In this document: positions 59,801-64,000 of the stretch, piece after piece
How the letters are laid out: every line of letters starts with the position of its first letter
Numbering within the stretch: the first letter of the stretch is position 1
NCBI RefSeq assembly: GCF_027923705.1
Contig: NZ_AP026442.1
Location: 1,054,001 to 1,118,000, forward strand
DNA: 64,000 nt
Source of the DNA: Cellulomonas sp. NTE-D12
Lineage (GTDB): Bacteria; Actinomycetota; Actinomycetes; Actinomycetales; Cellulomonadaceae
Direction of reading: 5' to 3'
Notes under the pieces: generated by a model
What the model was told of the DNA's origin: nothing
Database searches by the model: none
Seen by the model: only the letters and a program-made list of their open reading frames with translations
Translations under genes and position numbers: made by a program

Positions 59801-60619
59801 CTGACCAGCCTCGCGACCCTGCTGCCGTTCGCCGCCGATCAGAGCGGGACCGGCGGCTTCGAGCCGCCCTCGATCGCGGACTTCTTCCCGGCGCCCGTGC
59901 TGTTCCAGGGCACCTGGCTGGAGTTCAACCGGATCATGCTCGTGCGGCTCGTCGCCGCAGTGGTGCTCGTCACCTTCATGGTGGTGGTCGCCCGCCGCGC
60001 CCGGCTGGTGCCGGGGCGCACGCAGGCGGCGGTCGAGATGGTCCTCGACTTCGTCCGGGTCAACGTCGTCAACGAGATCCTCGGCACCGAGCGCGGCAAG
60101 CGCTACGCGGCGATGCTGACGACCGTCTTCTTCGGCATCCTCGCCTTCAACATCACCGGCGCCATCCCGGGCCTGAACATCGCCGGCACGTCGCTGATCG
60201 GCCTGCCGGTGCTGCTGGCGGTCTGGGCGTACGTGACGTACCTCTCGGCGGGGGTGAAGGCCCAGGGCTTGGGCGGCTTCGTGAAGTCGAGCCTGTTCCC
60301 GCCGGGCGTCCCGTGGTTCATGTACATCCTGCTGACGCCGATCGAGCTGCTGCAGGTCCTGGTCATCCGGCCCGCGACGCTGGCGATCCGGTTGATGGCC
60401 AACATGGTCTCCGGGCACCTGATGCTCGCGCTCTGCTTCGCCGCCACCCAGTACTTCGTCGTCGAGGCGGCCCCGGCGCTCAAGGCCTTCGGCGCCCTGA
60501 CCCTGGTGGCCAGCCTCGCGCTGACGGCCTTCGAGGTCTTCGTCGCGGCGCTGCAGGCGTACATCTTCGTCGTGCTGACGGCGGTCTACATCAGCCTGTC
60601 GGTCGAGGCGGAGCACTGA
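59801..60619 (+). CDS. atpB: ATP synthase subunit a, CTG start
   Basis: Membrane channel subunit a of F-type ATP synthase, 272 residues from the proposed start. The ribosome site AGGAG (59790-59794) is six bases before CTG at 59801, where the protein begins (L)TSLATLLPFAAD; no ATG, GTG or TTG lies in frame nearby, and the next upstream in-frame start (GTG 59645) overlaps the -10 element and lacks a site. The essential Arg is in TLAIRLMANMVSGHL near residue 196. Typical segments: GIADFFPAPVLFQ-like N-terminal part, PGLNIAGTSLIGLP, and AYIFVVLTAVYISLSVEAEH at the end. CTG as start is unusual. Confidence 0.9.
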   Translation: MTSLATLLPFAADQSGTGGFEPPSIADFFPAPVLFQGTWLEFNRIMLVRLVAAVVLVTFMVVVARRARLVPGRTQAAVEMVLDFVRVNVVNEILGTERGKRYAAMLTTVFFGILAFNITGAIPGLNIAGTSLIGLPVLLAVWAYVTYLSAGVKAQGLGGFVKSSLFPPGVPWFMYILLTPIELLQVLVIRPATLAIRLMANMVSGHLMLALCFAATQYFVVEAAPALKAFGALTLVASLALTAFEVFVAALQAYIFVVLTAVYISLSVEAEH

Positions 60620-60647
60620 CGACGCACTGACGCACACGCACCACCCG

Positions 60648-60690
60648 GGGGCCTCGGCCCCGCCAACCCGGTGCCGCCACCTGCGGCACC
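60648..60690 (+). repeat. Two hairpins in the atpB-atpE gap
   Basis: GGGGCC-TC-GGCCCC (60648-60661) and GGTGCCGC-loop-GCGGCACC (60670-60690) lie just before the atpE ribosome site AGGAAGGA. They may act as mRNA-stability or translation-enhancing elements for the abundant c subunit. Confidence 0.5.
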
Positions 60691-60711
60691 CACAGGAAGG
60701 AACGACCAACC

Positions 60712-60954
60712 GTGGACACCAGCACCATCCTGGCGGCGGCGGACACCGTCTCGGGCAACCTCGCCACGCTCGGCTACGGCCTCGCGGTGATCGGCCCCGG
60801 CATCGGCCTCGGCATCCTCATCGGCAAGACGATCGAGGGCATGGCCCGTCAGCCCGAGGTCTCCGGCCAGCTGCGCACCACCATGTTCATCGGCATCGGG
60901 TTCGTCGAGGTGCTCGGCCTCCTCGGCCTGATCACCGGGTTCCTCTTCAAGTGA
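60712..60954 (+). CDS. atpE: ATP synthase subunit c
   Basis: Proteolipid of the proton-driven c-ring, 80 residues, two helices with a polar loop RQP at 47-49. The proton-carrying acid is Glu66 in GIGFVEVLGLLG, a Glu like in many actinobacteria rather than Asp. Glycine-rich first helix GPGIGLGILIG. GTG start with a good ribosome site; overlaps atpF by four bases. Confidence 0.97.
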   Translation: MDTSTILAAADTVSGNLATLGYGLAVIGPGIGLGILIGKTIEGMARQPEVSGQLRTTMFIGIGFVEVLGLLGLITGFLFK

Positions 60955-61544
60955 GCACGGCCGCGCTCGCCGCGGCCGTCGTGACGGCCGCAACGCAGGA
61001 GCCTGACGGCGTCAACCTGCTGATCCCCCACACGTTCGACATCGTGTGGTCGCTGGTCGTCCTCATCATCATCGCCGTCCCCTTCCGCATCTGGGTGCTG
61101 CCGGCGTTCCAGCGGGTGCTGGACGAGCGTGCCGAGAAGATCGAGGGCGGTCTGGCCAAGGCGGAGTCCGCCCAGGAGGAGGCCGCGGCCGTCCTCGGCC
61201 AGTACCAGCAGCACCTGGCCGACGCCCGCGCCGAGGCGGCGCGCATCCGGGAGGACGCGCGCACCGAGGGTGCCCAGATCGTCGCCGACCTGCGCACCAA
61301 GGCGCAGGAGGAGGCCGCCCGCATCCTCGAGACGGCGCAGCGCCAGGTCGAGGCCGAGCGGCAGCAGGCCGTGGTGGCCCTCCGGTCCGACGTCGGCGCG
61401 CTGGCCACCCAGCTCGCGGAGAAGATCGTCGGCGAGTCCCTGGCCGACGAGGTCCGCCGGTCCCGTGTCGTGGAGCGCTTCCTCGACGACCTCGAGGCCG
61501 ACCAGGCCGCGGGTGTCGCGACGGGCCAGGGCAAGGGGGCCTGA
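60951..61544 (+). CDS. atpF: ATP synthase subunit b
   Basis: Peripheral stalk subunit b, 197 residues: an N-terminal extension, one membrane helix (DIVWSLVVLIIIAVPFRIWVLPAF) and a long Ala/Glu/Arg-rich coiled coil. It joins the a subunit to F1. GTG overlaps the atpE stop; its stop overlaps the atpH ATG. Confidence 0.95.
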   Translation: MSTAALAAAVVTAATQEPDGVNLLIPHTFDIVWSLVVLIIIAVPFRIWVLPAFQRVLDERAEKIEGGLAKAESAQEEAAAVLGQYQQHLADARAEAARIREDARTEGAQIVADLRTKAQEEAARILETAQRQVEAERQQAVVALRSDVGALATQLAEKIVGESLADEVRRSRVVERFLDDLEADQAAGVATGQGKGA

Positions 61545-62356
61545 TGCGGGGAACGAGCCAGGCGTCCCTGGACGCGGTCGAGGGCCGGTGGGAGCCGGTC
61601 CTCGAGGCGGCCGGGTCGCAGGCGACCGTGCTCGGCCAGGAGCTGTACGCCCTGGTCGACGCGCTGGACGCGTCGGGGTCGCTGCGCCGCGTGCTGGCGG
61701 ACCCGTCCGCCGCGGGGGATGCCAAGGCGGCCCTGGCGGCACGGCTGCTCGCCGCCGCCGACCCCCGCACGGTCGCGGTCGCGCAGGACCTGGCCCGCTC
61801 TCGGTGGTCGGCTGACGCCGACCTCGCCGACGCCGCGCAGCGGCTCGGCACCTCCGCCGTGCTCGCGGCGGCGCAGTCGGCCGGCACGCTGGAGCAGGTG
61901 GAGCAGGAGCTGTTCGCCGTGGTCGGTGCCCTGTCGGGGCAGCGGGACCTGCGGCGCGCCCTGTTCGACCCGGCGGTGCCGGGCCAGGCCCGTGCGGACC
62001 TGGCCGAGCGCGTGCTCGGGTCGCACGTCAGCGCCACGACGCTGCTGCTCGCACGCCGTGCGGCCGCGGCCCCTCGCGGTCGGCGGTACGTCGCCTGGCT
62101 CGGTGACGTCGTCGACCTCATCGCGGAGCGCCGTCACCACCGTGTCGCGACCGTGACGGTCGCGGCCCCGCTGTCGGACGCCCAGCGCACCCGGCTCGCC
62201 GGGCTGCTCGCGACGGCCCTCGGACGGCAGGTCGAGCTCGACGTGGTGGTGGACCCCCGCGTGATCGGCGGCCTGCGCGTCCAGTCCGGTCCGGACGTCA
62301 TCGACTCGACCGTGCTCGCCCGCCTGGCGGACGCCCGCCGACAGCTCGCCGGATGA
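61544..62356 (+). CDS. atpH: ATP synthase subunit delta
   Basis: F1 subunit delta of 270 residues, longer than the E. coli protein because actinobacterial delta subunits have an extra N-terminal helical part. The C-terminal family segment VTVTVAAPLSDAQRTRLAGLLATALGRQVELDVVVDPRVIGGLRVQSGPDVIDSTVLARL-like stretch (VDPRVIGGLRVQSG) is present. It couples the b stalk to the alpha3beta3 head. ATG overlaps the atpF stop. Confidence 0.93.
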   Translation: MRGTSQASLDAVEGRWEPVLEAAGSQATVLGQELYALVDALDASGSLRRVLADPSAAGDAKAALAARLLAAADPRTVAVAQDLARSRWSADADLADAAQRLGTSAVLAAAQSAGTLEQVEQELFAVVGALSGQRDLRRALFDPAVPGQARADLAERVLGSHVSATTLLLARRAAAAPRGRRYVAWLGDVVDLIAERRHHRVATVTVAAPLSDAQRTRLAGLLATALGRQVELDVVVDPRVIGGLRVQSGPDVIDSTVLARLADARRQLAG

Positions 62357-62434
62357 CCCTTCGCCCCCGCCCGGCGGTCCCGGGCCCACGCACCCCGCGC
62401 GCGACGCGCGCGACCCACGAGGAGAACAGACACC

Positions 62435-64000
<1,566 letters not shown>

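Overview
The window is about 64 kb of very GC-rich DNA with dense, mostly bacterial-core gene content, GTG starts, GTGA/ATGA stop-start overlaps and many leaderless-looking promoters. Gene content and order point to an actinobacterium. The most likely group is Micrococcales, perhaps near Cellulomonas, because a fermentative adhE and a GH36 alpha-galactosidase sit beside the core genes; this genus-level guess is an inference. Two blocks keep the order known from Mycobacterium tuberculosis: the left 31 kb resembles the Rv3279c-Rv3315c region (birA, accD, accE, maf, accA, lpdA, punA, pmmB, add, deoA, cdd), and the right 20 kb resembles Rv1292-Rv1308 (argS-lysA-hom-thrC-thrB-rho-rpmE-prfA-prmC-tsaC-wecA-atp). 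No insertion sequences, phage genes, CRISPR arrays or rRNA genes were seen.

Layout. 1-10.9 kb: nucleoside uptake and salvage, with a cut-off M20 amidohydrolase, a nucleoside-binding lipoprotein, an ABC ATPase, two permeases, cdd, deoA, a small acidic protein, add and deoC. 10.9-15.2 kb: a PGM2-like phosphosugar mutase and purine nucleoside phosphorylase on the minus strand, then an LpdA-type flavoprotein. 15.2-18.8 kb: the iron importer efeO-efeB-efeU under two DtxR/IdeR-type boxes. 18.8-30.7 kb: acyl-CoA carboxylase genes (alpha, beta, epsilon), maf, a VKOR membrane protein, a regulator/reductase pair, a DUF885 protein, and a biotin ligase fused in one reading frame to a class III adenylyl cyclase. 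30.7-43.4 kb: accessory metabolism (SRAP, MFS exporter, aminotransferase, lipoprotein, adhE, alpha-galactosidase, two aldo/keto reductases, LysR). 43.7-44.5 kb: tRNA-Arg(CCG) and a GntR regulator. 44.6-64 kb: arginyl-tRNA synthetase, lysine/threonine biosynthesis, rho, an inserted glycosyltransferase, rpmE, release factor and its methylase, tRNA modification, a WecA-like transferase, and the ATP synthase operon, cut at the right edge inside atpA.

How parts work together. The importer brings in nucleosides; cdd, add, deoA and punA strip amino groups and split the sugar; the PGM2-like mutase may supply the missing phosphopentomutase step before deoC. The biotinylated alpha chain, the beta chain and the epsilon chain form an acyl-CoA carboxylase, and its biotin ligase lies divergently beside the beta gene. 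The ligase carries a second half that should make cAMP, the most unusual feature in the window. Other points worth attention are an uncharacterised His/Asp-rich protein coupled between beta and epsilon, a probable CTG start for atpB, paired hairpins in the rho leader, and a 16-bp inverted repeat between rpmE and prfA.
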